In this document: positions 1-16,100 of the stretch, piece by piece
Numbering within the stretch: the first letter of the stretch is position 1
How the letters are laid out: the number at the start of each line of letters is the position of its first letter
Assembly: GCA_949130485.1 (NCBI GenBank)
Contig: OX422197.1
Span: 4,284,205 to 4,348,204 of the forward strand
Origin: Agelas oroides
Taxonomy: Eukaryota > Porifera > Demospongiae > Agelasida > Agelasidae
Length of the DNA: 64,000 nucleotides
Reading direction: 5' to 3'
Translations under genes and position numbers: made by a program
The notes under the pieces: generated by a model
Database searches by the model: none
Told to the model about the DNA's origin: nothing
Seen by the model: the letters and a program-made list of their open reading frames with translations, nothing else

Positions 1-1150
1 CCTTGCTGTAGTTATAATTTGAGGGTCGTACGAGACTAGCCGAAACCTCACCATTGGACTCAAAAGCGTAAGTAACACAGGGAATTCATTTTACCTGAAA
101 CTTTGTTGTCTCATCGGGGTAACTGCAGGCACCTCACCTTGTCAGATTTGTAGAACCATGACATTTGTTGGGTGGAATAATGTGTGCTTTCAGTTTGCCC
201 GGAGTATGGCCTATTTTGCTGCAAAGAGATATTTATAACTGAATACAACATGTGTACCATTAGTGAGCAAACTATACAGTAACTTTGCTGTAGTATACCC
301 ATTGGTCCAGAATCTACTTTTCTCATAATATAGACACATCCATGTAAAGTACTTTAATCATATGTGACAATACTGACTTGTGTCCCATAATATGATGCAT
401 AGCTGTCATGTTTACTGTTGATTTGCAAGTTGCAACAAAGCGAAAAGCAGAGGAAGTCCTAATCGGAAAAAGGCAGAAAGTCTATCTTGGTGGGTCTTTC
501 AACCAATTAAGATCCACTTAAAATTAAGGATTTTACAATCACCTATTTTTGGCTTTCGGCTTTTCACTCTACTATCGTATGTTTTACTAGAACGACGGTA
601 TTAGTTAGTGCATGCAGTTGTATGCACACACTCTAGCTACCCCCCTTCCCCTGTAATGTCACAATGATACACTGCCAAGTTTTATATTGCCTATGGTAAT
701 TGTGGCAGAAAGCTTCAGTTATCTACACAGCTTAGTTCATAATGTTGTGGAGCATGGTTGACCATGGTGCCTATACACACTAGTGACAATATATAATTAT
801 TTTGCCAGTACATCTAAATTAGCAAGTAGGAAAAATTTTTGTGGTGCTTTTTTCTTGGGCATAGGTGTGGGAGAGGAAAGGCAAAACTACAAACCTTTTT
901 AGGGTTAACTGCTGCTCGTTCAACTTCAACTGGCACTGAAACTATAAAAATTGACTTGAACTTTGAGAGTACCTATTGGAGGGGATAGTCCACTCTCGCC
1001 CACCCTTGGCTGTGTTATTGTGAAACTCAGTCATAATGAAGGATAGCAGTTACTACAATCTGTTTGCCAGATGGGCTGCAATGTTAAAAGATTTACTGGG
1101 GAAGCCTGTTTACCAGTAGCATGTCAATAATTTTGTCATGTATTGAGTAA
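1..1150. other. 5' flanking region of the laminin gene, no gene seen
   Basis: No coding exon or RNA gene could be recognised. A pyrimidine-rich stretch ending in TGCAG just before 1174 looks like a splice acceptor, so the laminin gene may have an untranslated exon further left. I could not place a promoter. Confidence 0.4.
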
Positions 1151-1184
1151 CATGCTTTTCTTCTATAAATGCAGCAACTTGAGG

Positions 1185-4100
1185 ATGAAGGAGTTGAATA
1201 GGATGAATGCAGTAGCAGTTGTATTGTTTCTTCTCGGCAGCATTTGCATGCCAACCTTGTCTCAAGTTATTAACTGCTATGATGCAAATGGGCAGCCAAC
1301 TCGATGTGAACCTCCAAGACGATCCTTCTCTTTTGGATTTCAACCAAGAACAAATAGCACATGTGGAACTCCACCAAGCAGTTTTTGCTTTAGAACAGTG
1401 AATGGTAGTACCACATCCAGTAATTGCAATGGAGTGTGTAATGCTACTAACCCCAGCCTTGCTCATCCACCCAATTTCATGACAGATTCTAATGAAACAT
1501 GGTGGCAGTCAGAGAATAGTCGTGACCCGGGAACCAGTGTGATGATTGAACTTTCTTTTGGAACTCTGGTTGAAATCAGTGTCATAGCCTTTACATTTAT
1601 GTCACCAACACCTAGTGCATTTTACATTGAAAAGTCCACTGACTATGGCCTCACATACCAGCCATTTCATTATTTTGGTATATCTTGCAATGACAAGTAT
1701 ATGATTGATCCTAACATGATTTTGAGCATTGATAATGAGACAGCCCCCCTTTGTCAACTGATAAGTACACCTCCAGAATCTGGTCGGATTGAATTCTTTC
1801 CAACGAATGGTAGACCTACAGCTAATGACTCTGTTCCAGGTTTCAGTGAGAATCTTTACAACTTCACCACCGCTTCTGACATTCGTATTATTCTCGATGA
1901 CCATTTTATAATTGACAACCTAGATGCAGATGATCCAGGTTACTACTATGCAGTTGAAGACCTGAACGTTACTGGGAGTTGCCAATGCCATGGACATGCC
2001 TCAGCTTGCACTAAAGACCCTAGTACTGGACAATTTCAGTGTTTATGCCAACATAACACATCTGGAACTTTTTGTGAACGGTGTAGAGATTTCTTCAATG
2101 ATATACCCTGGCAGAGAGCTGATGGAAATGAACCTTTTGAGTGCAAAGGTGAGAGCTGTACATATATTCCTCCTTTGTGTAGTTTAACCACCCCTTTTCG
2201 AAACTTCAAAACAGCCCTCCCTTTGTGTGGCAGTCTTAGAATTATTCAGTGTTCATGAATTTTGGGAAGAATTCATTGAGCTCAAAGACATAACATATAT
2301 GTAGTAGCTGGTTGTTGTATACCCCTTTGGGAGCTTTAAATGATAGGAAGCAAAACCAACTGGGAGTAGAGGCGAGAGAGGAGCAGTTGCTTCCATAAAG
2401 TTAAAAGCATGGAGGGATAACCCCCACATTCGTATCTATAGTAGTCTCATGCCCAGACCAAATTTCAAAAGTGCATGCCCTGCGGCCCAGTAATAGAGTC
2501 TAGACAATTCATGAGACCAGTTGACATAACAAAACTCAGTAAATGTGGTTTTCATTGCACATTATAGGTTACTGATACCATAAGCCTTGGCACCCAAAAT
2601 TATGCAAGCTGGCTACTGGGATCATGTTATATTGGTGTACATATGACTCGTAATTCTTGAGTAATCTGATTAGTGTGACAACATGCCGACACTCTTTATA
2701 ATTAGACCTATCAGACCTGGTAGTTACCTATCGGCAAGTTTCCTGTAAACAATAAATTTTGATAAAATTGCAGTGCACTAAGCCAGTAGTTAAGTGAGCA
2801 TTTCACTGTAGTTAGTCTAGCCTCGTACCCAGGGTCCGACCACGCGGCCTGGATACGAGGCTATAGTTAGTCCCACTCTGAAGGCTTAAGTGTTCTTCTC
2901 TGGACAATGAACAAGGTTTTATTGACGGAAAACGTTCAGCCATATGTGTTTTCACAGACTGTCCTGATATGGAAGTTAAAGCTTGCACTGCTGAGGCTAT
3001 GGTTATTAATGTAACTTTTTATTTAATTACACGCCTATATAGGGAGTAGCATTGTATTCACAGCCACTTAATTATCAACCAAACACAGCTGGTCACTTTA
3101 ATGCTTTGCGCTTGGGTGTTACAAAGATTCTGCAAAATCTCATACATTAGTCTAGCTGCACAACCTCACTTTTGCCAGTTAGTCTGGTTACAGCCTCAAA
3201 TCCAGAATGGATAACCTGGATTTGAAGCTAGTCACTGGCTATGTGAGACTAGCTAAACCCAGAACTAATAACCTGGATTTGAAGCTTGGCTACGTGAGAC
3301 TAGCTTGAGCATGGCTTAACCCCACATTCCAACTCTGTCATATAACACATTGACTAAGTTTGGTACCTGTGGACAAAATTGGCTTTATAGCAATAGTTTC
3401 TAGAAAACTATCAAAGTCACTCACAAGGCTAATGTTTATAGCTCTCTAGAACTAGAAGCAGCTCCTGGTTCATTGCAAAGCTGTTGCACGTGCTGTGTCG
3501 GCAAAGAACAAAGCATTCCAGCATAAAATATTTCCAGTGTGAGTCTGTGAGTTCGTGAATCCTAAGTCTGCAGATTACATTAATAGCAATGAAATAGGGT
3601 GAGGAAAATCATCATCTTTGTGGAGCTTGTAGCTGTAGCGAGAAACGCAAGTACCAGCTCAGTACTGCCCTAGCACTACCTGGTTCCATTACCTGGCTAA
3701 TGAGATTACAATCAGAATGGACCCTGATGGTGGCTAGCTGCCAGGAAGCCATTAAATGGTGCATAGTTCAACATGGAACCTAGCTTACGTTTGTCTTACG
3801 TACTTCCCTTGCGATTCTAAGTCATGCTTGGATTCATGCTACACTGATTAATGTTAAAGGTTTCCCTAAAGCACTGACTTTCCTGCACTCTGACTTCTTC
3901 CCTCTGAATGCTATGCGACAAAGAAATCATGCTGACTCATTGCTTGATTTATGTGCTTTAGTGTCTGAAACTAATATCTCCTTCCTGCAGCCTGCAACTG
4001 CAATGGGCATTCCACACAGTGTGCATTTGATGCAGCTACATATGAGGAGACTGGCAGAAGGAGTGGAGGAATATGTGTAAATTGCACTGACAACACAGCG

Positions 4101-7100
4101 GGGAGACAGTGTGAAACATGTGCAGAATTCTTCTACCCTGTACCCCAAAATGGTTCTACCATATGTACAGGTTCGTATAGAGTGCATTATAGTGACAGGT
4201 GTGTACACAAATCATACCATAGCCAACCATAGCAGCGTGTTACACTCGTGCAGGTGCAGTATTGTAACTCAGTTACTATTTCTCGGAGGGCAACATTTTT
4301 GCATTGTCTTACGTAATTATTCGAATATTGCGTTCGAATACTGCGTATGATCCAATTTAACGTAAGAAATTCAATTTCAGGAATTCATCATGAATCTAAT
4401 TCTACTTAAGCCGGAGTCTTAATTTATTTACGCTAATCCAATTTAGCGTAAAGTAATGATTGAAGCTAACCTCCAAACTTTGTGGCCTTCCTACCAGTCT
4501 CACAAACAGGTGTACTGTCTTCATAGTTTGGGAGAGATCTGTGCACAATTCCAGCTATACACTTATCTTAGTGCAACATTCATCGGTCCTGGAGTTCGAC
4601 AAAAGCCAGTTGTACACTTACCTAGGTAGCGAAGGACACTTGATATTGCCTTCATCGGTTTTAGAGTTTGACGAGGTCTATACACAATTCTAGGAAAAAC
4701 CAGCTATACACTTATAAGGCTTGCAAAAGCACGCCTTCACGTTTCCACGTATTGTGATTCTGCACACAATTCTAGGAAAAACACCTAACTTACGAGAGCA
4801 GGCCTTCGCTTTTCACATATTGTGATTCTTATGCAATGTAAGATCTATTTCAGGAATTTATGATGAATCCAATCTAACGTAAGGTCACATCCAAATTATT
4901 AAAGCTTACGTAGAATTTGAACAATTACGGTAGTCAGTAACCATTCTGGGAGCTTGTTGTGATATTTTTGTTAAATAATACGTAGGAAGTGGTCGTGCAA
5001 ACCTTCTAAGATTGAAACGTGTATACAGGTAAAAACAATCCCTACAAACTCTGTATTGTTTGGACACCCAACACCTGTACAGTCCAAGATATAGGTGCAT
5101 CGCCACATGAGTGTCCATATTTCAGGTTCTCATTTGCTAGCTGGTATCATATTTATATATTGTTGTACAGTGCTGTGTGGCTAGACATAAACTTTTAATG
5201 AACCATACTTTTTGACTACTATGGAGCAGTGATCATCAGTGGTATGGTGAGGTGCCGGTCAAGTACAGAGCCATGACAGGAAGTGGGCAATAATTGTGAA
5301 AGGAAGAGACAGACAACAATGAGAAAGCAGAGGAGGTCTACTGATACGGTCATGCATTAATACTAAAAACTGTCAATACAAGAATCGGAAATGCTGTACG
5401 GCCAAGATTATGATCGCTTGGGAAGAGGGGGGGAGGGGCTTCACAATGCTGAAAGCGTCTTGCCAGTCAAAAGTAACATTGCACACCTTTGCGAGCTCCA
5501 GACTGCATTTATGTGGCTGTTGAGAGCCAGATGAACGATGTGATTGATCTCTTTAGCATGGTCGAAAATACCCCTTAGCTAAGTCTGAAGCTTCTAATGC
5601 CCAAAAATCGCTGTTGAAATGATAGAATGCAGCAGATTAGCAATTAACTTGGAAATCAGACACTTGTAGTGCTAGTTTGGACTCCCTGTAACACATTGAC
5701 AATCGTGTTATTAACTATGACACACTAAATTTCATTAGCTCTTACTGTCTTCACACAGGAAGGTGGATGGCACAGACCCTACAACCAGTATGTTAGAAGC
5801 TGCAATGCTTTTTTGGTACAGATAACTTGTTTTGTATATGACGTCAATGGTATCGGACCTCCTCTGAGTAGAAAGTGTCGGTGCAGTAACTTGTATTCCA
5901 TGGCTATATAAACCAGTTGTACTATTCTTCAACTTAACCAGAATTGAATTATGACAAATTGGTGACAAAGATGGAATGATAAGGGACCGACTTCAAGCGG
6001 AGAGTACCATTATTCTTGATGAAGATTGTAAACTCTTCACTAGAAAAACAGGGACCATTATCCATATACAGTTGTCTGTGGTAGGGCAAATAAGGTTCAT
6101 AGTTGTTGGATAGGTGCTCGAGAGAGGTGGCTGCAGGCATCTGGAATACTTCTAACCACTTCAAATATGCATCGACCACCACTAGAAACATATGTGTCCA
6201 CGGATGGGAGGGCCACTTCGATGGTTGGAGAGGAGCTGGAGGAGGTGCTGGCCTGTACTGCTGGCAAGTGTGACATGATTGAACTGTCTTCACTGTGTCT
6301 CCATCCATACCAGGCCACCACACAAATAATCTTGCCAAAGTCTTCATTCGAGAAATGGCAGGATATTTGGCATGCAACTCTCCTAGCACCACCTCTCGGC
6401 CTGGAGGTGGTATGATGATGCGGCTTCCCCAAAGTAGATAGTCATCATGGAAAGAGAGCTCCGTTTTTCGGCACCAATAAGGTTTCAGTTTTGCTTTGTT
6501 CATTAAGGGATAGCTGTGGTTCATTTTGATCTTGCATGCCTGAGTTCCGCCTCATATTTTCAAGATGCATACTTATGCCATAGAAGCCAAACAACAGTAG
6601 AAAAGCCTTACCAACTATGAAATTCCGTTTTCACAGGAGTGATTTGGGAGGAGCTATCATGATTTTTGAAGTGTTTTTGTTCACAAACTGGCTGTAACTG
6701 GACAAAGACTGTGATATTTGGTTTTGCATATGTTACAAGCTATCGCCAAATACAAAGTAAAACTAAATAAAACTTAGGATCAAGGTTATTGAGATTGATG
6801 GATAGTGTCAACAATCATAATAACACCAATCAATCAGGCCAAAAGACCAAGCCAAGGGTATGGGATATTTTCCAGGCTTTTAACTGGAAGTTGTGAGTTT
6901 TGACTAACCAGCTTTGGATTTCCCATTTCATTAGCTTCTTTTTGGAGTGCTAGGTACACATGAATCTATAGAAGTACGTGGTGGTCAAAGTGTGGTATAT
7001 CATTGTACTTAGCTTTTACAGTAGCCACACACTGATGATATAGGTCATGAATGAACTCTTGACAATTTGGCTGATGTTTTGACTGATTTTAGTCATTTTG

Positions 7101-10100
7101 GTGCTGACACTGTGCCTCTTAATGATGATGAGAATGACGGATTAAACCTTCTTAGGAGGCTAGTACATACCCCCCCAACTTCTACACAGCAATATACTAA
7201 GAAGTTGCAGGGAATATATTGCTTAGTCAGGAATTCATGTACTGCCATTTGGTGCCTTTCATCTGTCATCTTTCCGCTTACTGTTACTATTACCCTACTG
7301 AATTCACTTTCATTGTTGATGCAGCATGTGGGTGCAATGCCACTGGGAGTATCAATGCAACCTGTGATCAAACGACTGGTGTCTGCAGTTGCAAACCAAA
7401 TGTAATTGGGGATAAATGTGATATGTGTATGCCAGGTTTCTACCATGTGGATCCCACAAGCCCAGATGGATGTAAGCCATGCAACTGCAACATGGGCGGT
7501 GCACTGAGCCATGAGTGTGATATATTTAGCGGACAGTGTTACTGCAGGGTTGGTGTTACTGGAAGGATATGCTCCCAGACCACTCCTGGATACTTCTTCC
7601 CAGCAATTGACTACATACTGTTAGAAGCCGAAGATGCAGGAGGTATACCAAGTCCCATCATTCTTACAAATGAGGAGAACATAAATTTTACAGGTACTGG
7701 ATATTATAGAGTTATTGACCGAGTCAGCATTGTCAATTTTGGAACAGTGATACCACCTGTAACTGGGACTTATGAAATCACTTTTCGATACAATCTCGAA
7801 GGTACAATGTTTTGGGACACTGCTACCCTTCACGTACTAGTTGGCAGTGAAGAAGGTACTGGGCTGCCTTCTGATTGTGATGAACTACCTGTTGGAACAT
7901 CACAAGTTCATTACAGATCATGGACACTGGGAGTTGGTCTGACAATCTCGCAGAATTTATGTTTGAGAGGTGGTCGGTCATATACTTTCACCCTGCAAGA
8001 CTTCAACTCTGGACAAACTAGAGGAACAGCCACATTGGACATTGATTCCCTTGTCATTGTTCTTACTATGAGCTCAAGCCTTCAAGTGTTTTCTAATACA
8101 ACACTGTCTGCTCAATATTCCACCTGTACTGATGCTTGGAGAAGCCTCATATTGCAATCTATGGCTGATCCCTTATGTGGGCAGATTACCTTTGCAGTTT
8201 CAACTGAGCTCTACAATGGAACACTTAGTAAGCATGAATAAGATCTAGTGTGCTGGTACTTCTTTGCAGAGGAATAAAAATACGAAGCAATAACTAGCTA
8301 ATAGATGACGATAGTACTGTCTTAATTATGGTGTGTGTAATTCTTTATGCAACGTTCTGTAACTTTGACCTTATTAGTGTGTGAGTGTGACTCTACTGGG
8401 TCAGTGTCCAACACTACATGTCAACCTTTTGGAGGGCAGTGCACATGTCTACCTGGAGTTAGAGGCAGACGATGTGATGAGTGCAGCCCTGGTTATCACA
8501 GCTTCTCCACTACTGGATGCATGAGTGAGTGGCACATACTTGGTTCAACAATTCATATTGGGAACATATATTACCTCTAAGTAATATTTAGAACACACGC
8601 TCCAGACATGAATCCACCAGTTGTCGGGCCACTGTGTTGTCAGTAAAGACCTCCCACTGTCAACGTACCTTTCAGTTACCTAACTAGCAATAACATGACA
8701 CACATCTGCCTACTGGAGCCATGTACATAGTCTTGTCTGCTCAAGTTTTTGAAAGATCAGAATGACTCAGCAACAATAAATTCACCATCTGATTGCCTGA
8801 AGGCAAGAAGACAGCACTAGAAAAAATTGAAGGGTTTCATGGAATATAATTAGTACACTCAGATGATACAACAATGTGCAGCTTGTAACCTTGACTGTTA
8901 TTGGATCATCCCCATGCGATAAATTAAGACCCACAAAGCCCTATCTATAGTGTAGGTTGTTGCTCCAATCACTGTTCTCCACCATGACATTGTTGTCAAT
9001 GCTAGTAGAGTTGCTTACTGCTTAGGAAAGCTCCTCGAAGCATCATAAAGGTTCAAAAACATGGCACCAAGTGAAGTACTTCTGTGTTGATGTGGGTATG
9101 TACTTTCTGTACTGTTTTGAGAACTTCTTTGAAGACTCATCATGCATCTTTTAAACACAATAAACACCCACCTTAGTGTTCAACAACATTGACGACTACA
9201 AGCTCTTCTGTGTGGACATGTGTATGTGTGCAAAAGACTCAGTTGGCAATTAACTTTTATGAATACTGTTTCGCCTGTATTTCATGCTTACATTGTAGAA
9301 ATCATGCAAAGTAGTACTCCCAAGTTTGGATTAAGTGATTTAATGCACAGTCACCTGACCAAATTCTAAACACCTGATTGGCTGAAGGTCATGTGATCAG
9401 CACTAATAAAGTTACAAGGGTCAGTGTGAAAGCTGTACAAGTCACATGAAAAATCAATAGTACTACCACAAGTCATGTACACTATAATTATTTGTTAGTG
9501 CAATGAAATTGGAAGTTAATATGATATTTGCTAATAGTATTTTGTAACGTGTCTATCAGGGATACATCACTTTTTTATTTGTAAAGTCCAAGGTGCTTCA
9601 TTAGTGGGTTTTAGTAGCCGTCACTATTGTAACCTTTTTCCTCCCTCATTATTGAGACTCATAGAGTGTCTAGTAGCTCATTAGTCAGTTAACTAAGACA
9701 GGGACATTGGCTACTAATTATGATAGGCACCCACTACTCATGGCTTTGCCGCTTTGCAGTATGTGCAAGAAAAAGATCTAACATACACGTAATACTAATG
9801 TTTTGCCGTAGATCTGGAAATTTTCGTGTTGTAAAATCTTTGTGCATTTATTAAAAATATTTTCGTGGCCTAGTTATACCCACAAAAAAATTTACAGGCA
9901 ACACAGTGATTGTTATGAATGCCTAACAATACAAAGCAAAAATGAACCACATTCTATCAAAAGCCAGTTCAGAGATCACTTCACAGACAACCCAGAATAA
10001 CAAATGAACCCCGAGGAAGTTCAGAAAGTAAGGTTCTGTGCTTCCCGCATGTGAAGGGCCTGAGTGAAAACGAGTTGTTCCTGCTGTCACCTAGTGCAAT

Positions 10101-13100
10101 GAAAGACCACTTGGGAAACTGAAATAAGCCCTGGCCACATGAGAATAAGCAACAACTTGAGTGAACACCTTTGTCAAACTCACTGCTACCTGAGAAATAT
10201 ACAAGCACGCTTATCTCCTGTATTTCCTACATCCTTACAACCTGTATTTTCTCTCTAATATTACCTTATGTGGTGTGTGCTTGTAAACTGTAAGCCTGCT
10301 AGGCAACAATGCTTGAAATTATGAGCAGTTGAATAAACCTATAATTATGCTGTCTGAATGGTATCTACCTCATGCACAATTCTAATTTGATGTCACCTCA
10401 CTTATTGCATTCTCTCCATTGGTTGTTGTTTAGTAGCACGGTGTTTGAATTGATTCAGAATTGGAGTTGATTGACTATACTGTTCTAGTATATAGGAATA
10501 CACTTTTCTTCACTTTCCTTTATGTTTTTATACAGACTGCAACTGCCATGAAAATGGATCCATCAGTGACATTTGCCAGGCAGTGGGGGGTTTCTGCTCC
10601 TGTCGGCCCAATGTGCAAAGTCGAGACTGCTCATCCTGTGCTCCCAACCACTGGGGACTGACCACAGGAGTTGGCTGCTTACAGTGTTCTTGCAATGCCA
10701 CTGGTTGGTGACTGGGTTAACCCAGATAAGCATTCTGGATAAGTCTGTCCTTCATGGGAGACATGGAATGTGGTTCAGTGATTGTTCATGAATAGATAAG
10801 ATTATTTACTGTGGCTATGCTTGTGGTGTGATACTAATGTTCAGTGTTTGCTAATACTTATTGTTTGCCTGTCTTGCTTGGTACTGTAGGCTCAGAGTTT
10901 CTTCAGTGTGATCAAATTACTGGGGCATGTACCTGCAAAGCTGGAGTAGGAGGAGTATCCTGTGACCATTGTCAGGATTTTCACTACAGATTTTCAGACA
11001 ACGGCTGCAGGTCTGTGTAGTAATCAGCTATAGGTACTCTGTTGGAGAAGTTAGTGTGCTGTGTCTGTCCTAAGATTGTATTGGAAAGCAGGCTAGAACA
11101 AAAGAATTGGGGGAATTGTGTATAGTACATGAGCTATAATAGCAGGTATGCACATGTGTATGTACTTTACTGTATACACTTAAATCACAGTGAGATGGTC
11201 AATTTCCATGCCTGTTTACATGAATATTTATTGCCTGTGGTACGTACTGTATAACGTATGTGGCAACTAACGTGACTATATGTATACAGAAGACCATATG
11301 GAACCAAGAGAGTATGAGTTATACCCCTCACTGCATTGTATGTACCTACAACAGGGCTTGTGCTTGCAATCTAGCAGGTGCAATCAATGATGACTGTGAT
11401 CTTGTGTCAGGCCAGTGCACATGCAGAACCAATACACATACGAGGGATTGCTCTCAGTGTGCGGATGGAACCTTCAACCTTCAGCCTTCCAATCCTGATG
11501 GGTGCCAGCCATGCTTCTGTTCTGGACAGAGCAATACTTGCACAGATGCGCAAGGATTTGGTGCTTCATCAATTGTTACTGAATTCAATAGCAGTGAGCC
11601 TGTGCCTCTTCAGGGTTGGAGTGTCGTATCTTCAGGCTCTGCTCCTAATCCTATCCCAGAATCCGTAACTGGTGCAACAGCTTTTAGTGATGGTGGGATC
11701 ACAATTTTTGCAAACACAGATGCATACCTTCAAGCTCCCACAGAATACCTAGGGAACAGGCTTAGCTCATATGGTCAGTTTCTCGACATCATGTTAGCTC
11801 CAGTGGTTTATAGCATACAATTCCAGACTGTACTACAATCTGATGTGATTTTATCTGGCAGAGGCATTCAAATTGGAGTTAACTTTACTGTCATATCTGG
11901 CAGTGGTTCGCAGACTATTAGAGTTCAGCTTCATGAATCTAGTGGGTGGAGAAATACACAAACAAACCAAGCTCTATCGGCCTATGAGATTCAGCTAGTG
12001 CTTTCCTCACTAGACCAGGTGCGTATCACTGCAGGATTCAACACAGATGTAGTTCTTTACAGTATTAGTTTAGACACTACAGTTCCAACTGCAAATGGCA
12101 CCACTGCTTCATCGGTTGAGCAGTGTACATGCCCAACAAATTATACTGGTCTCTCTTGTGAACAATGTGCACCTGGATACACTCGATCTGCTAGTGGAAC
12201 CTGTGAACTATGCCAGTGTAGTGGTCTTTCAACTACCTGTGATTCTGAAACAAGTGCATGCATGAACTGTTCTGGATTTGCAACTGGTGACTCATGTGAG
12301 CGGTGCAGTAATGGGACATATGGTGATCCTACCCGTAACATACCATGCCAACCATGCCCATGCCCATTTACTACTGAAGTAGGACAGTTTACGGATGAAT
12401 GCATCCTACTTCCTACTGGTGAGCCAATGTGCATTGACTGCCCTCAAGGCCATCGTGGTCTTCACTGTGAAACGTGTGCTGAAGGATTTTTTGGAGACCC
12501 ACTAGGTGTTCACAACTTGAATGGAACTCCATCTATGTGCTCAGATTGTCTCTGCAATGGTAACGTTGATCCAACCATTCCAGGAAGTTGTGATAATATC
12601 ACTGGAATATGTCTTATGTGCACTAACAACGCAGCTGGAGACAGGTGTGAGAGATGTGCAGATGGTTTCTATGGGGATGCCATAGTGGCAAAAAACTGCA
12701 CACGTGAGTTATTATAACAAGCATTGTATGGAATTATGTAATGGCACACAGCAAGATTTGCCACTATCCAAACTTGATAATGCACAAGTACATAGCTAAG
12801 TCCTCACCAGAGATAGCTAGGAATCACGTATGCCAACAAATAGCAGCCATTTCTCCAACCAGGGCAGCTACTGTGGCTACACATGCATGGACTAAGCTTG
12901 ACGCTCAAAGCATGAGCTGAGTCTCCAGCATTTATGAGTGCCGTTTGTGCATGGCCCTTACCTGAAGCAACCACAACCACTGTCAATTTTTCCACCGTTA
13001 TGAGCAGCCTGGTATTGAATGTCTCTAGCTGTACAAACCATGAATAAGTTGCCATGCTTGCTTCCAAGAGTTAATGAACTCTTGGTGCTTCAACTTCAGT

Positions 13101-16100
13101 CATCCTCGTTTCGGGTCGCACTCTGGCAGTAGCCTTCACCTACTGAGTAGCTACAGTTTTTGTAGTCTACTGCATTGATTGATAACGGGTATGCTAGACC
13201 ACCATGTGACAACACAGACACTACCAATGAATATCATCATTGCCAGAAATTTGAATAGCGTGGCTGTCCCAGCGTTGATTTCTGTAGTGCGCGGAGTTAT
13301 AAGTAAAATCCAGAAGTTTATGTTGTACTGAATGTGAAATTATCCATAATTTTATACACAACCATACACATTTGTACTATTTTGTAACTGCTATTTTTAC
13401 TTCAGAAAATTTGAACAACACAATTATGGACAAGATAAGCTTGTTACTTTAGTCAGAGCTTGAATCGCCTTAGGTTCCTATATTAAAGCATGCATGAAGT
13501 ACATATAACAGAAATGTGGCGGGCGTTTCCAAAGAGTGTGAAATCCGTGTCGTTGCATTTCTGGCAATGTTTTAGTTAAGTGCGTATGTTTATGTGGTAC
13601 ATATGTTTATGTGGTGCCTACTTCCTTACTGTGCTGCTCGCAACCAATGTCTACAGTATGTGTACGTACATACTTATAATGTATTCCACTTTCTTCTGTT
13701 GTAGCGTGTGCATGCAATCGTGATGGTTCCAATGGTACCACCTGTCATCAAGTCACTGGTCAGTGTGAATGTCTTCCTAACGTGGTTGGACTGAAGTGTG
13801 ATCGTTGCGCTGCTGACACCTATGAATTTGGTAGTGATTCTGGCTGCACTCCCTGTAACTGCCATCCCATGGGAGCCATGAGTCAACAGTGCAATGCTTC
13901 AAATGGACAGTGTGAATGTCAACCAAGTGTGACTGGAAGAACTTGCAACCAGTGCCAAAGTGGTTTCTTTGGTTTTTCCAGCAGTGGGTGCCAAGGTACT
14001 GTGGCATGAAATCTAGATGCTTGAAGTATAATTACATATCTTTGGAATCAATGAGAAGTTTATTGACAGGAACATCACAGGGATATTGGAGATACAAACA
14101 TCATTAGACTAGTTAATACTGGGGTTACCTTTGGAGTGTATTTACTATTTGTTGCACCAGCTACTGGTCCCCCTTTTTCCCTTGCAGAATGTAATTGCTC
14201 ACTGATAAACTCTGTGTCAAACATATGTGCGGCTGATGGAGGGTGTGTATGTAGATCTGGAGCCACTGGTATGAACTGCCAGCAGTGCATGGAAAACCAC
14301 TTTCAAACACTGCAAGGCTGTACAGGTGAGATTATGGTGATACAGATACAGATTTGAAGCTTGCAAATCTCAGGCCGCAAGTGGTCAGAAATCCTAACTG
14401 TAATTGACTACAGGATCCAATTTCCCAACTGATATCTCAGTCATCTACGACAAAATTAGATGTTTTTGATATTACAATTGAGCTCGTCTGTATGTATGCT
14501 GCGTGTCAACTTTAGGTTCTTGTTTTCAACATTCCCGTAAGCAGATGTATATAGTAGACCAGCAGCTATTCTGATCACAGTTGGTGCTGTATCAGTTTGT
14601 AAGACTATCATATTATTTTGCCCCTGTTATATGCTTCTGTGGAGTAGAGTTACTGTAGATACTGTATAGTAATGCCAGTCGTTACTTTGCATGGGCGTTA
14701 TAGTCACATGGGTCTTACAAAATCATAATTGCAATGCGAGTGCTCGTTACACAAGTACAGGTATTATAGTTCACAGCCTGTTAGCATTTTTCAATGGGGT
14801 CAGTTCCACTTTTCTCATTCAAGTGCTCTCTTCTACATTTCTTTCTCAGTTTGCTCCTTACATGTGGTTTATCAAATTTTTTTTGCCGCAAAGAACATTA
14901 GTGCAAGGGATCTATCTCACTGCCCCACACCCAGACTCCTTCCTCTGATGCTTTCCCTAATCCATTAACGTCACATTTCGTGGATAATACTTGCCCAGAG
15001 GTAAGTAAGAGAAATAGCACTCTCGCTAAGTTGTCTGGGATGTGACCGGCAATCCGTCAAGACCCTGGCTTCTTTACAACAGTAGCCCGTCAATTATTTG
15101 GCTCTCTTTCACAAGTAAACACTGCTCCAACAACTTATATGGTTTAGTGGAGTTCCAAAGCTCTCTCTTACCCTGGCTAGTTCAACAGACATAATGCATG
15201 GCTAGCTACTTGATCAATCATTGTCACATACATCAATGGTATGGATCCCCACTCTGCACAATGAGATTAGTAAATGTGATCTCAGTAATTGCTCTTTATT
15301 TAATAATCCAGGAGAGAGAATAGAACGTAACTGCTACTGCATATTTATATCCCTCAGAGTGCCCTGAGTGCTACCAAGAGCTGCAAGCAGATGTAAATGC
15401 AACAAGAAGTGACCTACAAACCACAGACAGCCGAATCCTCAGTTATGTACAAAACATGACCAGTTTCAGACCTTTCAGTAGCCGCTTTTCTCAGCAGCAG
15501 CATGAGATACAGATGCAAATGCAAGATGCCAAAGCTTTAGAGGTGATACACAACTCACTCATTGATCAGTATGCGAATTTTTCAGTTTTTGCCTCCCAAC
15601 TGTTTCCAACACAAATCCTTTGGATCAACAACTCTTTTGAGATGCTGAAGAACTTATCGAATATAACGTATATGCAGGCTTCTACTGCTGAAGAGCTTAT
15701 GAATCGTACAACTCGTGAGCTATCTCTAGCTATCCAGATCCTGAATGACATTTTGTCAATGTTTCTACCGCTTGCACAAAGATTAACTACTGAGATAAAA
15801 GGGAATACTACTGGTGGTAATCTCACTGCTATAGATTTGGAGAATCATGTTGCAAACTTGTCCAGTCAGATGGAAGAGCTTATGAACCTGACAAACGAGA
15901 TAATATTTTTATCAAGTTCAGCTCTTAATGTTACACAACAGATGGAAACACTACACATGGACACAATTCGAATGGCAGCTGAAATTCAACAAAATATTAC
16001 GTTAGTAGAAATGATCATCTTGATTTTAAAACCCAAGCTTACTGGGCTCACCCTATCTATTGCTACCACAGCTAATCGCATACACCAGCAGTTTGGCACT

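Noticed and set aside
7093-7512. Minus-strand frame opposite laminin exon 3
   Set aside because: Shadow of cysteine-rich LE repeats with no domain of its own.
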